NCBI RefSeq assembly: GCF_027913215.1
Contig: NZ_CP115784.1
Location: 2,542,001-2,606,000 of the forward strand
DNA from: Paracoccus aerodenitrificans
GTDB lineage: Bacteria; Pseudomonadota; Alphaproteobacteria; Rhodobacterales; Rhodobacteraceae
DNA: 64,000 nucleotides
Reading direction: 5' to 3'
The position numbers and the translations under genes were made by a program. Shown piece by piece: positions 1 through 8,303 of this stretch. Each line of letters begins with the position of its first letter. The stretch's first letter is position 1. The notes below the pieces were generated by a model. It searched no databases. It had not been told where the DNA came from and saw only the letters and a program-made list of their open reading frames with translations.

Positions 1-2
1 GT

Positions 3-1295
3 TTCTGGCAGCAGCTCGACCTGATCGTGCGCACCATGTTCCTGCCGCAGCGTCTCTATCAGATCGGCGCGGTGCTGGTGATGATGCTGCTTGCGCATTT
101 CCTCTCGCGGGCCTTGTCGCCGGTGCTGAGAAACTGGCTGCGCACCCGTGAAGGCTGGCCGAAATGGCGGCTGCGCTTCGGCCTGATGATCGACAGGAGG
201 CTGCGGCTGATCCTGTTCTCGGCGATGATCTGGGCGGTGGTTCTGGTCATGCAGGAAATCACTTGGCCCTCGTCAAGCTATGTGCTCCGGCTGGCGGCGA
301 CGATTGCCTCGGCAGTGCTGGCCATTGCCTTCATTTCACGGCTGATCGGCAACCCGCTGATCCGGCGCATCGCGAAATGGGCGGCGTGGATCTGGGCCGT
401 CCTGTATCTGCTGGGGCTGACCCCGGCCGCAGGGAATTTGCTGGACAGCCTGGCGATCAGCCTCGGCTCATTCCGGCTGTCGGCGCTGACGCTGATTCAG
501 GCGCTGGCGGTGATGACGGCGCTGCTGGCGGGCGCGAGGCTGCTGACCAGCATGCTGACCCGGCGCCTGTCGGATACGGCGGATCTGTCTCCGACGATGC
601 GGGTGCTGACCGCCAAGATCCTGCAAATCTCGCTGTTTACGCTGGCCATCGTCATCGGGCTGAAAGCCATCGGCGTCGATCTGACCGGGCTTGCGGTGTT
701 TTCCGGCGCAGTCGGCGTCGGGCTTGGTTTCGGCCTGCAGAAAGTCGTGTCGAACCTCGTTTCCGGCGTCATCATCCTGCTGGACAAATCTGTCAAGCCC
801 GGAGACGTCATCAGCCTCGGAGACACGTTCGGCTGGATAGACGCGCTTGGCGCACGCTATGTCAGCGTGGTGACACGGGACGGCAAGGAGTTCCTGATCC
901 CGAACGAGGATCTTGTCACCAGCCAGGTTGTGAACTGGTCGCATACGAATAATTTCGTCCGGCTGGACGTGCATTTCGGCACCGCCTATCACGACGATCC
1001 GCACAAGGTCAGCAAGGTCGCGATCAACGCCGCCATGTCGGTCAAACGCGTACTGGCGCAGCGCACGCCGGTCTGCTGGATCACCGGATTCGGTGACAGT
1101 TCAGTCGATTACGTCCTGCGCTTCTGGATCTCGGACGCGCAGGGAGGGCTGACCAATGTGCGCGGACAGGTCTTTCTCGCGCTGTGGGATGCGTTCAAGG
1201 AAAACGATATCTCGATCCCCTTCCCGCAGCGCGAGATCCGGATGCTCGACGCCGAGAACGGCACAGAGCCGCCGAAATTCATCGCAGGCGATTGA
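3..1295 (+). CDS. MscS-family mechanosensitive ion channel (5' end outside window)
   Basis: The reading frame is open back to the first bases of the window, so the true start lies upstream. The first in-window start is GTG at 27, which would give 422 residues. The N-terminal half has several hydrophobic segments. The C-terminal half carries the MscS core: a glycine/alanine-rich pore helix (AVFSGAVGVGLGFGLQKV), then the beta domain with VKPGDVISLGDTFGWI and FLIPNEDLVTSQVVNWS. The family forms tension-gated channels of the inner membrane that release solutes on osmotic downshift. The extra N-terminal membrane segments fit the larger MscS-like members (YbdG/MscM type) better than minimal MscS. 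No operon partner is visible upstream, and rsfS follows 112 bp downstream on the same strand. Confidence 0.9.
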   Translation, partial: FWQQLDLIVRTMFLPQRLYQIGAVLVMMLLAHFLSRALSPVLRNWLRTREGWPKWRLRFGLMIDRRLRLILFSAMIWAVVLVMQEITWPSSSYVLRLAATIASAVLAIAFISRLIGNPLIRRIAKWAAWIWAVLYLLGLTPAAGNLLDSLAISLGSFRLSALTLIQALAVMTALLAGARLLTSMLTRRLSDTADLSPTMRVLTAKILQISLFTLAIVIGLKAIGVDLTGLAVFSGAVGVGLGFGLQKVVSNLVSGVIILLDKSVKPGDVISLGDTFGWIDALGARYVSVVTRDGKEFLIPNEDLVTSQVVNWSHTNNFVRLDVHFGTAYHDDPHKVSKVAINAAMSVKRVLAQRTPVCWITGFGDSSVDYVLRFWISDAQGGLTNVRGQVFLALWDAFKENDISIPFPQREIRMLDAENGTEPPKFIAGD

Positions 1296-1407
1296 GAATA
1301 TGCTGGCGGATGTTATATTGATCCTGTCCCGGCGCCGGGGAGATCAGGCGCGATGACCGGAGGATGTACCCCTGTCCACTCACGTCCAATCGGCAGACCA
1401 GCCGAAT

Positions 1408-1791
1408 GTGACCGCCGCGCCGCATGATCTGAGCAGCGACGAGATCCTGCAGCGCATCCTGACTTCGCTGGATGATGACAAGGCCGAAGATGTCGTGACA
1501 ATCGACCTTCGCGGCCGGTCGGCTATGGCCGATCACATGGTCATCGCCTCGGGCCGCAACGCCCGGCAGGTCGCGACAATCGCCGAAAAGCTTGCTCAGC
1601 GCATCAAGGATGCCACGGGCCGCTCTGTCCGGATCGAGGGCAAGGATGCCGGCGACTGGGTTCTGATCGACACGGATGATGTCGTCGTCCATGTGTTCCG
1701 CCCGGAAGTGCGCGAGTTCTATCAGCTGGAAAAGATGTGGATGCCCACGGACCAGTTGAAATCCCTGCGGGCGGAAGTCGCCGCCCACTGA
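1408..1791 (+). CDS. rsfS: Ribosomal silencing factor RsfS
   Basis: This 127-residue protein is an RsfS/Iojap homologue. The family binds ribosomal protein uL14 and blocks joining of the 30S and 50S subunits when nutrients are scarce. The signature is clear: ILTSLDDDKAEDVVTIDL, then MADHMVIASGRNARQV, then the C-terminal GDWVLIDTDDVVVHVFRPEVREFYQLEKMW. The first conventional in-frame start is GTG 1408, which has a poor ribosome binding site. An in-frame CTG at 1372 sits 7 bases after GGAGG (1360-1364) and would add 12 residues, so the start is uncertain. rlmH lies 151 bp downstream, a pairing usual in Proteobacteria. Confidence 0.93.
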   Translation: MTAAPHDLSSDEILQRILTSLDDDKAEDVVTIDLRGRSAMADHMVIASGRNARQVATIAEKLAQRIKDATGRSVRIEGKDAGDWVLIDTDDVVVHVFRPEVREFYQLEKMWMPTDQLKSLRAEVAAH

Positions 1792-1942
1792 TCCCCTCGG
1801 GGCTACGCCTCGGCTGCCTTGAGGGCCGGGGCATCGCCATAGCAGCGGGACATCTTTGCCCGGTGAGCACCGCCGGGCAACCTTGCCGTCACCCCTTCAG
1901 TGACCCTTCGCAACGAAGCTGCCGGTCACGCCCGATATCTCC

Positions 1943-2410
1943 ATGCGCATCACCCTCCTTGCCGTTGGCCGCCTGCGGAAATCGCCCGAGCTGTCCCTGA
2001 TCGACGATTATCTCGACCGCTTCGCCAAGACCGGGCGCAGCCTCGGCCTGCCGCCCGTTCAGGTGATCGAGGTCGAGGATAAACGCGGCGGAGGCATGTC
2101 CGCCGAGGCCCCGCTGATCGACCGCGCCATTCCCGCCGCCGCCTTCGTCATCATGATGGATGAACGCGGAGAGCAACCGACCTCCCCCGATTTCGCCCGC
2201 AAGATCGCCACCCTGCGCGATCAGTCCCGCGATATCTGTTTCGTCATCGGCGGCGCGGACGGTCTGGACCCCGCGCTGAGATCCCGCGCCGACTGGCAGA
2301 TCAGCTTCGGACGGATGGTCTGGCCGCATATGCTGGTGCGGGTGATGCTGGCGGAACAGCTTTACCGCGCCGCCTCGATCCTTGCCGGATCGCCCTATCA
2401 CCGGGCCTGA
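1943..2410 (+). CDS. rlmH: 23S rRNA (pseudouridine(1915)-N(3))-methyltransferase RlmH
   Basis: This 155-residue SPOUT-class methyltransferase has the family's usual length. It uses S-adenosylmethionine to methylate pseudouridine 1915 in helix 69 of 23S rRNA on assembled 70S ribosomes. Diagnostic segments are the N-terminal MRITLLAVGRLRKSPE, the cofactor loop FVIGGADGLDPAL, and the C-terminal knot motif around WPHMLVRVMLAEQLYRA ending in GSPYHRA. It follows rsfS in the same direction. The last 13 bases overlap the end of the convergent MliC-like gene. Confidence 0.96.
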   Translation: MRITLLAVGRLRKSPELSLIDDYLDRFAKTGRSLGLPPVQVIEVEDKRGGGMSAEAPLIDRAIPAAAFVIMMDERGEQPTSPDFARKIATLRDQSRDICFVIGGADGLDPALRSRADWQISFGRMVWPHMLVRVMLAEQLYRAASILAGSPYHRA

Positions 2411-2727
2411 GCAGCGTCGCGGCAATCGCGGTACAGCGGAATATTCTCGTCCCCCAGCAGGGTCAGCATCGCCTCGGGTCCCTTGGTCCAGAACTCCAGC
2501 CTGCCATCCTCTGACAGGTAACGTGCGCCGGACCCCGAGACCGCGATGCTCAGCGGCACCAGCCTGCCCGCATCATAGATCACCGCGTGGCTTTCCTCTT
2601 CCGAATTGACGAAGACAGTCTGCAATTCCCGGTCATCCGCGCAGTCATAGGTAACAGCCAGAGTTTCGGCCATTCCCGACCCAGCCACAGCCAGCGAAAA
2701 CGCGGATATCAGAGCGGCGCGGAACAT
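2398..2727 (-). CDS. MliC/PliC-like periplasmic protein (putative lysozyme inhibitor)
   Basis: A 109-residue secreted protein. It has a typical Sec signal peptide with likely cleavage after GSGMA, and the mature part contains YDC, GSGARYLSEDG, LEFWTKGPEAMLTL and a C-terminal RDC. These match the MliC domain (beta-barrel inhibitors of C-type lysozyme), including the conserved SGARY-like loop and the W-KG-EA strand. The signal peptide has no lipobox cysteine, so it looks soluble and periplasmic rather than lipid anchored. The two mature cysteines could form the family disulphide. Function is inferred from the domain only. A GGAGG-type ribosome site lies just before the start, and the gene converges with rlmH. 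Confidence 0.72.
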   Translation of the reverse strand: MFRAALISAFSLAVAGSGMAETLAVTYDCADDRELQTVFVNSEEESHAVIYDAGRLVPLSIAVSGSGARYLSEDGRLEFWTKGPEAMLTLLGDENIPLYRDCRDAAQAR

Positions 2728-2776
2728 GGGGGCCTCCTTTGCTGGTCATGATATTCTAAACCAGTCCCCGGACACA

Positions 2777-2805
2777 GAAAACCCGCCCCTTGCGACAGGG
2801 GCGGG
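2777..2805 (-). terminator. Rho-independent terminator after gltB
   Basis: A perfect 9-bp stem (2782-2790 with 2797-2805, arms CCCGCCCCT and AGGGGCGGG) encloses a 6-base loop. On the minus strand it is followed at once by TTTTC. It begins 21 bases after the gltB stop, so it closes the glutamate synthase operon. Confidence 0.85.
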
Positions 2806-2826
2806 CATGGTTTCCATATAGGCGGC

Positions 2827-5800
2827 TTACTCGGCCGGAACCGCTGCCAGATCGCCCGTTTCGGCGATGGGATGTTCCAGATTGGACAGCATCTCTTTCG
2901 GGCAGACCTGAAGGAAATTCCCCTTCTCGGCCTCCCAGCTATCCAGAATTTCCTGCGCCTTGACCGAGTTGGTTTCCTTCGCGTGACGCTCGACCAGACC
3001 TTTCAGCTGATCTTCCCAATGCGCCACGGTCACCGGACATGTCACCAGCGTTTCCATGTTCATATAGGTCTGCGCAACCCCGTCCGGGTCGTACAGATAG
3101 GCCATGCCCCCGGTCATGCCCGCGCCGAAATTCGCCCCGATCCGGCCAAGGATCACGGCAACACCTCCGGTCATGTATTCGCAGCCATTGGTGCCGCAGC
3201 CCTCGATCACCACCGAAGCCCCTGAATTGCGGACCGCGAAACGTTCCCCGGCACGGCCCGCCGCGAACAGATAGCCCTTCGTCGCGCCATACAGAACCGT
3301 ATTGCCGATGATGACGTTATCTGCGGCAACCAGCGGCGAGGCCATTGGCGGGCGCACGACAATCGTTCCGCCCGACAGACCCTTGCCGACATAGTCATTC
3401 GCGTCGCCCGACACCTCGATCTTCAGACCCGGCGCGGCAAAAGCGCCAAGCGACTGCCCGGCACTGCCGCTGAGCCGGACCGTCAGGTGATCGTCCTGCA
3501 GATCGTTGCGCATCCCGAAAGTCTGCACGATCATGCTGGAGGTGCGCGTGCCGATGGTCCTCAGCGTGTTGCGCACCGCGTAATGCAACTGCATCTTCTC
3601 ACCGGCGCTGAAGAACCGTTCCGCGTCGCGGATGATCTCGGCATCCAGCGTATCCATCACCGCATTGCGCGGCTTCGAGCGGTCATAAACGATCTTGTCC
3701 GCGCCATCGACGGTGATCAGCAGCGGGTTCAGGTCCAGATCGTCCAGATTGGCGGCCCCACGGCTGACCTGAGTCAGCAGATCCGCCCGTCCGATCACCT
3801 CATCAAGGCTGCGCGCGCCGATTTCCGCCAGAACCTCCCGCACCTCGGTCGCATAGAAGGTGATCAGGTTCACCACCTTATCCGCCGAGCCATTAAAGAT
3901 CGCCCGCAGCTTTTCATCCTGCGTACAGACGCCCACCGGGCAGGTATTCGACTGGCACTGACGCACCATGATGCAGCCCATCGCGATCAGCGCGGCAGTG
4001 CCGATCCCGTATTCCTCGGCCCCCATCATCGCGGCCATGACGATATCACGTCCCGTCCGCAGCCCGCCATCGGTGCGCAGCGTGACGCGTTCGCGCAGAT
4101 TATTCATCGCCAGAACCTGATGCGCCTCGGTCAGACCCATCTCCCAGGGCAGACCGGCAAACTTGATCGAGGTCGCGGGCGACGCCCCGGTGCCGCCATT
4201 ATGTCCCGAGATCAGGATGATATCCGCCTTCGCCTTGGCGACCCCTGCGGCAATCGTACCGACGCCGCTGGATGCCACCAGCTTCACGGTGATCTTGGCC
4301 CGCGGGTTGATCTGTTTCAGGTCATAGATCAGCTGCGCCAGATCCTCGATACTGTAAATATCGTGATGCGGCGGCGGGCTGATCAGCGTCACACCCGGCG
4401 TCGAGTGTCGCAGCCGCGCGATCAGCTTGGTCACCTTCATGCCGGGCAACTGCCCGCCCTCACCGGGCTTGGCACCCTGAGCGACCTTGATTTCCAGTTC
4501 CTCACAGGCGTTCAGATACTCTGCCGTCACCCCGAACCGGCCCGAGGCCACCTGCTTGACCTTCGCACAGGGATTATCCCCGTTCGGCAGAGGATGGCTA
4601 TGCGCCGGATCCTCTCCGCCCTCGCCGGAATCCGACTTCGCACCGATCCGGTTCATCGCGATGTTCAGCGTCATATGCGCCTCTGGCGACAGCGCACCAA
4701 GGCTCATCCCCGGCGTCACGAAGCGCTTGCGGATCGAGGTGATGCTCTCCACCTCTTCAAGCGGTACGGGCTTGCCCAAAGGCTTGATATCCAGCAGATC
4801 GCGGATATGGATCGGCGGATTGGCCCGCATCGTCTTCGAGTACTGCTTCCACACATCATAGCTGGCCTTCTCGCAAGCCAGTTGCAGAAGCCGCATCGTA
4901 TTGGCTTCCCATGCATGTTTCTCGCCCGAGCGGCGCAGCTTGTAGAACCCGCCCACCGGCAGCAATTGCGCATCGCCGTCGAAACCACGCGCATGAACCT
5001 CTTCCAGCTTCTGCTGGATGCCATGCAGACCGATCCCCGAAATCCGGCTGTGCATGCCGGGGAAATACTCATTCACCAATGAGCGGGACAGGCCGACAGC
5101 CTCGAAATTCAGCCCGCCGCGATAGGAGGACAGAACCGAAATCCCCATCTTCGCCATGATCTTCAGCAGGCCCGCATCCACCGCATCGCGATAGCGGCGC
5201 ATATTCTCGATCAGCGTGCCTTCCAGCAGACCGCGCTCGATCCGGTCGGCCACGCTGTCCTGCGCAAGATAGGGGTTCACCGTCGTCGCACCGCAACCGA
5301 TCAGCACGGCGAAATAATGCGGATCGACACATTCCGCACTGCGCAGATTCAGCGAACAGAAGGTCCGCAGCCCTTTCCGCGTCAGCCAGCTATGCACCGC
5401 GCTTGTCGCCAGGATCATCGGCATCCCCACACGATCCGGCCCGACCTGCTCATCGGTCAGAACCAGATGGCCCGCGCCAGAGCGCACGGCATCCTCGGCC
5501 TCGGCCCGGATCCGCGCCAGTGCCTCGCCAAGCGCCTCCGGTCCGGCGCCTTTCGGGAAGGTGCAGTCGATCTGCGTGACTGCATCCCCGAACATCTTCA
5601 TCATCTCGGCAAATTCACCATTCGCGACGAAGGGCGTTTCCAGCAGCAGGATTTCCGTCTGGCTGCTGCTTTCATCCAGCACGTTCTTGAGGTTCCCGAA
5701 CCGTGTCTTGAGGCTCATCACCCGCGTTTCACGCAAGCTGTCGATGGGCGGATTGGTCACCTGGCTGAAGTTCTGCCGGAAGAAATGGCTCAAAGGGCGG

Positions 5801-7371
5801 TATTGCTTGGACAGAACCGCAGGCGGCGTATCATCGCCCATCGAGGCCAGGGTTTCCTTGCCGTCGTCGGCCATCGGGGACAGGATATTTTCCAGCTCCT
5901 CGATCGTATAGCCGGCGGCAGTCTGACGGCGGCGCAATTCCTCGCCCCGGAAGGTCAGTTCCTCGGGCAGATCGCGCATTTCCTCGGAAAGCTGCGCCAC
6001 TTTCTCGATCCACTCGCCAAATGGCTGCGACGCCGCCAGCCGGTCCTTGATCTCGGAATCGTGGTAAAGCCTGCCCTCTTCCATATCGACGCAGATCATC
6101 TGACCCGGACCGAGCGCACCTTTTTCCACCGCTGCGGCTTCATCCACCGGCACCATGCCCACCTCGGACCCGGCGATCAGCAGATTATCCCCGGTCACAA
6201 CATATCGCATCGGCCGCAACCCGTTCCGGTCAAGCCCGCCGCAGACCCAGCGACCATCCGTCATGGCCAGTGCCGCAGGCCCGTCCCACGGCTCCATCAC
6301 GGCGTTGCAATAGGCGTACATATCGGCCCACGCCTTCGGCATGTCGGTCACGGCCTTGGACCAGCTTTCCGGCACCAGCATGGTCTTGGTCATCGGCGCC
6401 GAGCGGCCCGAGCGCACCATCACCTCGAACACCGCATCAAGCGCCGCACTGTCCGACGAGCCGCCCGGCACGATCGGCTTGATATCCTCGGCCATATCGC
6501 CAAACGCGGAAGAAGCCATGCGGATTTCATGGCTGCGCAGCCAGTTGAGATTGCCCTTCAGCGTATTGATCTCACCGTTATGGGCCAGCATGCGGAAAGG
6601 CTGAGCCAGCCACCATTGCGGGAACGTGTTGGTCGAATAACGCTGGTGATAGATGGCAAAGGCGGATTCGAACCGCTCATCCTTCAGATCGGGATAGAAC
6701 TCGGCCACCTGCTCGGCCAGCATCATACCTTTATAGATCACGCTGCGGCAGGACAGCGAACAGAAATATAGCTGGGTGATCTGCGCCGCTGCCGCCGCCT
6801 TCTCGATCCGGCGGCGGATGATATATAGTTCGCGCTCGAACTCGACCGAGCTGAGTCCTTTTTCATTGCGGATCAGGATCTGCTCGATCTCGGGGCGGGT
6901 GGCATTCGCCTTGTCGCCCAGAACCGAGACATCCACCGGCACATGCCGCCAGCCATAGATATAATGACCCATGCGGATCACTTCGCTTTCAACGATGGTC
7001 CGGCAGCGTTCCTGCGCCCCGAAATCCGTGCGCGGCAGGAAGACCTGACCGACGGCGATCAGCTTGTCCTGATCCGGCTCATGCCCGGTGCGGCGGATCT
7101 GGTCATAAAAGAACGGCACCGGGATCTGCACATGGATGCCCGCCCCGTCGCCGGTCTTGCCATCGGCATCCACCGCCCCGCGATGCCAGATCGCCTTCAG
7201 CGCGTCGATGCCGCTTTGCACGACCTGACGCGAGGGTTTGCCATCAATGCTGACCACCAGCCCGACACCGCAGGATGAATGCTCATCATCCGCCCGGTAA
7301 AGGCTGTTTTCGGCCATCCAGCTACGGCGGGCTTCTTCATTGGCTTGCCAGTTTTGCGAGAATTCAGTCAT
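2827..7371 (-). CDS. gltB: Glutamate synthase (NADPH) large subunit
   Basis: This 1514-residue protein has the normal length for a bacterial GltB alpha subunit. It hydrolyses glutamine in an N-terminal Ntn amidotransferase domain, channels ammonia through the protein, and makes glutamate from 2-oxoglutarate at an FMN site. The nucleophile is the cysteine in HSSCGVGLV near residue 34, which becomes N-terminal after removal of a short propeptide. A cysteine cluster (RQCQSNTCPVGVC) binds the 3Fe-4S centre, and GGTGASPATSIKFAGLPWE belongs to the FMN barrel. The C-terminal GXGXG beta-helix repeats are visible (GGTIVV, GCGTNGCEYMTGG). The start has a strong AGGAGG site. The gene lies downstream of gltD and an unknown secreted protein. 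Confidence 0.98.
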   Translation of the reverse strand: MTEFSQNWQANEEARRSWMAENSLYRADDEHSSCGVGLVVSIDGKPSRQVVQSGIDALKAIWHRGAVDADGKTGDGAGIHVQIPVPFFYDQIRRTGHEPDQDKLIAVGQVFLPRTDFGAQERCRTIVESEVIRMGHYIYGWRHVPVDVSVLGDKANATRPEIEQILIRNEKGLSSVEFERELYIIRRRIEKAAAAAQITQLYFCSLSCRSVIYKGMMLAEQVAEFYPDLKDERFESAFAIYHQRYSTNTFPQWWLAQPFRMLAHNGEINTLKGNLNWLRSHEIRMASSAFGDMAEDIKPIVPGGSSDSAALDAVFEVMVRSGRSAPMTKTMLVPESWSKAVTDMPKAWADMYAYCNAVMEPWDGPAALAMTDGRWVCGGLDRNGLRPMRYVVTGDNLLIAGSEVGMVPVDEAAAVEKGALGPGQMICVDMEEGRLYHDSEIKDRLAASQPFGEWIEKVAQLSEEMRDLPEELTFRGEELRRRQTAAGYTIEELENILSPMADDGKETLASMGDDTPPAVLSKQYRPLSHFFRQNFSQVTNPPIDSLRETRVMSLKTRFGNLKNVLDESSSQTEILLLETPFVANGEFAEMMKMFGDAVTQIDCTFPKGAGPEALGEALARIRAEAEDAVRSGAGHLVLTDEQVGPDRVGMPMILATSAVHSWLTRKGLRTFCSLNLRSAECVDPHYFAVLIGCGATTVNPYLAQDSVADRIERGLLEGTLIENMRRYRDAVDAGLLKIMAKMGISVLSSYRGGLNFEAVGLSRSLVNEYFPGMHSRISGIGLHGIQQKLEEVHARGFDGDAQLLPVGGFYKLRRSGEKHAWEANTMRLLQLACEKASYDVWKQYSKTMRANPPIHIRDLLDIKPLGKPVPLEEVESITSIRKRFVTPGMSLGALSPEAHMTLNIAMNRIGAKSDSGEGGEDPAHSHPLPNGDNPCAKVKQVASGRFGVTAEYLNACEELEIKVAQGAKPGEGGQLPGMKVTKLIARLRHSTPGVTLISPPPHHDIYSIEDLAQLIYDLKQINPRAKITVKLVASSGVGTIAAGVAKAKADIILISGHNGGTGASPATSIKFAGLPWEMGLTEAHQVLAMNNLRERVTLRTDGGLRTGRDIVMAAMMGAEEYGIGTAALIAMGCIMVRQCQSNTCPVGVCTQDEKLRAIFNGSADKVVNLITFYATEVREVLAEIGARSLDEVIGRADLLTQVSRGAANLDDLDLNPLLITVDGADKIVYDRSKPRNAVMDTLDAEIIRDAERFFSAGEKMQLHYAVRNTLRTIGTRTSSMIVQTFGMRNDLQDDHLTVRLSGSAGQSLGAFAAPGLKIEVSGDANDYVGKGLSGGTIVVRPPMASPLVAADNVIIGNTVLYGATKGYLFAAGRAGERFAVRNSGASVVIEGCGTNGCEYMTGGVAVILGRIGANFGAGMTGGMAYLYDPDGVAQTYMNMETLVTCPVTVAHWEDQLKGLVERHAKETNSVKAQEILDSWEAEKGNFLQVCPKEMLSNLEHPIAETGDLAAVPAE

Positions 7372-7496
7372 TGGACGACCTCCTGATCAGAGATTCGGGG
7401 CCTCGGACCGGCTGGCCCTTGGCAGTGTTTCGTTAAAACCCAGACCGGCTTTGCGGCAGCGGATGCCGTTTTCCGGGTCGGTCAGACAGGCTCGGT

Positions 7497-8303
7497 TCAC
7501 CGCAGCGCCGCCGGGTAAATCAGCGATTTTTCGCCAGAGCGCACCATCTGCATCTGGCAATCGAAAAGCGGTTCCGTCGATCCGAACCCGGCTTCGCCCT
7601 CAAAGGCAAAAGAGGCCGGGCTGTCGTCTTCCTCACGGGTTTCGCCGGTCCAGTCGGACCAGATCTCGACGCCGCCATAGAAACGGCCATGATCGCGGTT
7701 GATGAATTGCTGACCCTTCGATTCGATCAGCAACTGACCATCGGCCGAGAACATGCGCAGCTCATATTCGGTCAGTTCGAGTTCGACACCGTCTATCGTG
7801 ACCCTCTCGCCGGTCAGCCGGTCTTCTCCGACATTGCGCAGCCGCTCACCTGTGCTGGATTCGGTCCAGAAATCGAAATCGTCGCGCCCGGTCGCCAGCA
7901 GGGTCGAGAAAGACGCGTGATCCTGCGCATCCGGCACAAGATAATCCGACAGCCCGGTGATCAGATTGGTCGATTCCAGCCAGCGGGTTTCGGCGTCGAT
8001 CTTGGAGTAGTGAACCGGGCCTTCAGGATCGAAATAAACGACATGCTGATCGCCCGGATTATCCTGCGCACAGACATAATGCTGCGAGACCCGGCAGCCC
8101 CGGTTCTGAACCGTCATTTCCAACTGACAGCCATCCGGCGGAACGAACTGCGCCGCCTCCGCCGGGGATAAGGTCAGCAATGCTGCCACAAATAAAAATC
8201 CTGCGAACAGGGCCTGTCCGCCGCTATCCCCCGCGCGACGTACCACCTGTGTACAGGCGGTGTACGCGCTGTGTACGCCATGAGCGGGCCGCACCACAGC
8301 CAT
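7497..8303 (-). CDS. Uncharacterised secreted protein between gltD and gltB
   Basis: This 268-residue protein has no fold I can name. From ATG 8303 it has a long polar N-terminus, then a hydrophobic stretch (ALFAGFLFVAALLTLSPAEAA) that looks like a signal peptide with cleavage after AEA or EAA. The mature part is acidic, with four cysteines in its first 40 residues and one near the end, and it reads as beta-rich. ATG 8303 shares one base with the gltD stop (TGATG), so translation should be coupled. The region just inside the start carries four GTAC units at an exact 11-bp period (8240-8276). A shorter form starting further in is possible. Position suggests co-expression with glutamate synthase, but no metabolic role follows from the sequence. 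Confidence 0.75.
   Translation of the reverse strand: MAVVRPAHGVHSAYTACTQVVRRAGDSGGQALFAGFLFVAALLTLSPAEAAQFVPPDGCQLEMTVQNRGCRVSQHYVCAQDNPGDQHVVYFDPEGPVHYSKIDAETRWLESTNLITGLSDYLVPDAQDHASFSTLLATGRDDFDFWTESSTGERLRNVGEDRLTGERVTIDGVELELTEYELRMFSADGQLLIESKGQQFINRDHGRFYGGVEIWSDWTGETREEDDSPASFAFEGEAGFGSTEPLFDCQMQMVRSGEKSLIYPAALR
8240..8276. repeat. Four GTAC units at exact 11-bp spacing
   Basis: GTAC occurs at 8240, 8251, 8262 and 8273. The last three are preceded by GT, giving GTGTAC at 8249, 8260 and 8271. The 11-bp period places each unit on nearly the same DNA face, as expected for cooperative protein binding, but the tract lies inside the N-terminal coding part of the secreted protein gene. It could also be a small in-frame sequence repeat, although 11 bp is not a codon multiple. 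Confidence 0.7.

Noticed and set aside
1327..1338. Self-complementary CCCGGCGCCGGG after the MscS gene
   Set aside because: No T-run on either side and no loop; too weak to call a terminator.
3487..5082. 531-codon plus-strand open frame opposite gltB
   Set aside because: It is the mirror of a strongly conserved gene; the translation is rich in His, Arg and Gln as expected for antisense of high-GC coding sequence.
5317..6771. 484-codon plus-strand open frame opposite gltB
   Set aside because: Same antisense artefact, with no recognisable domain or ribosome site.
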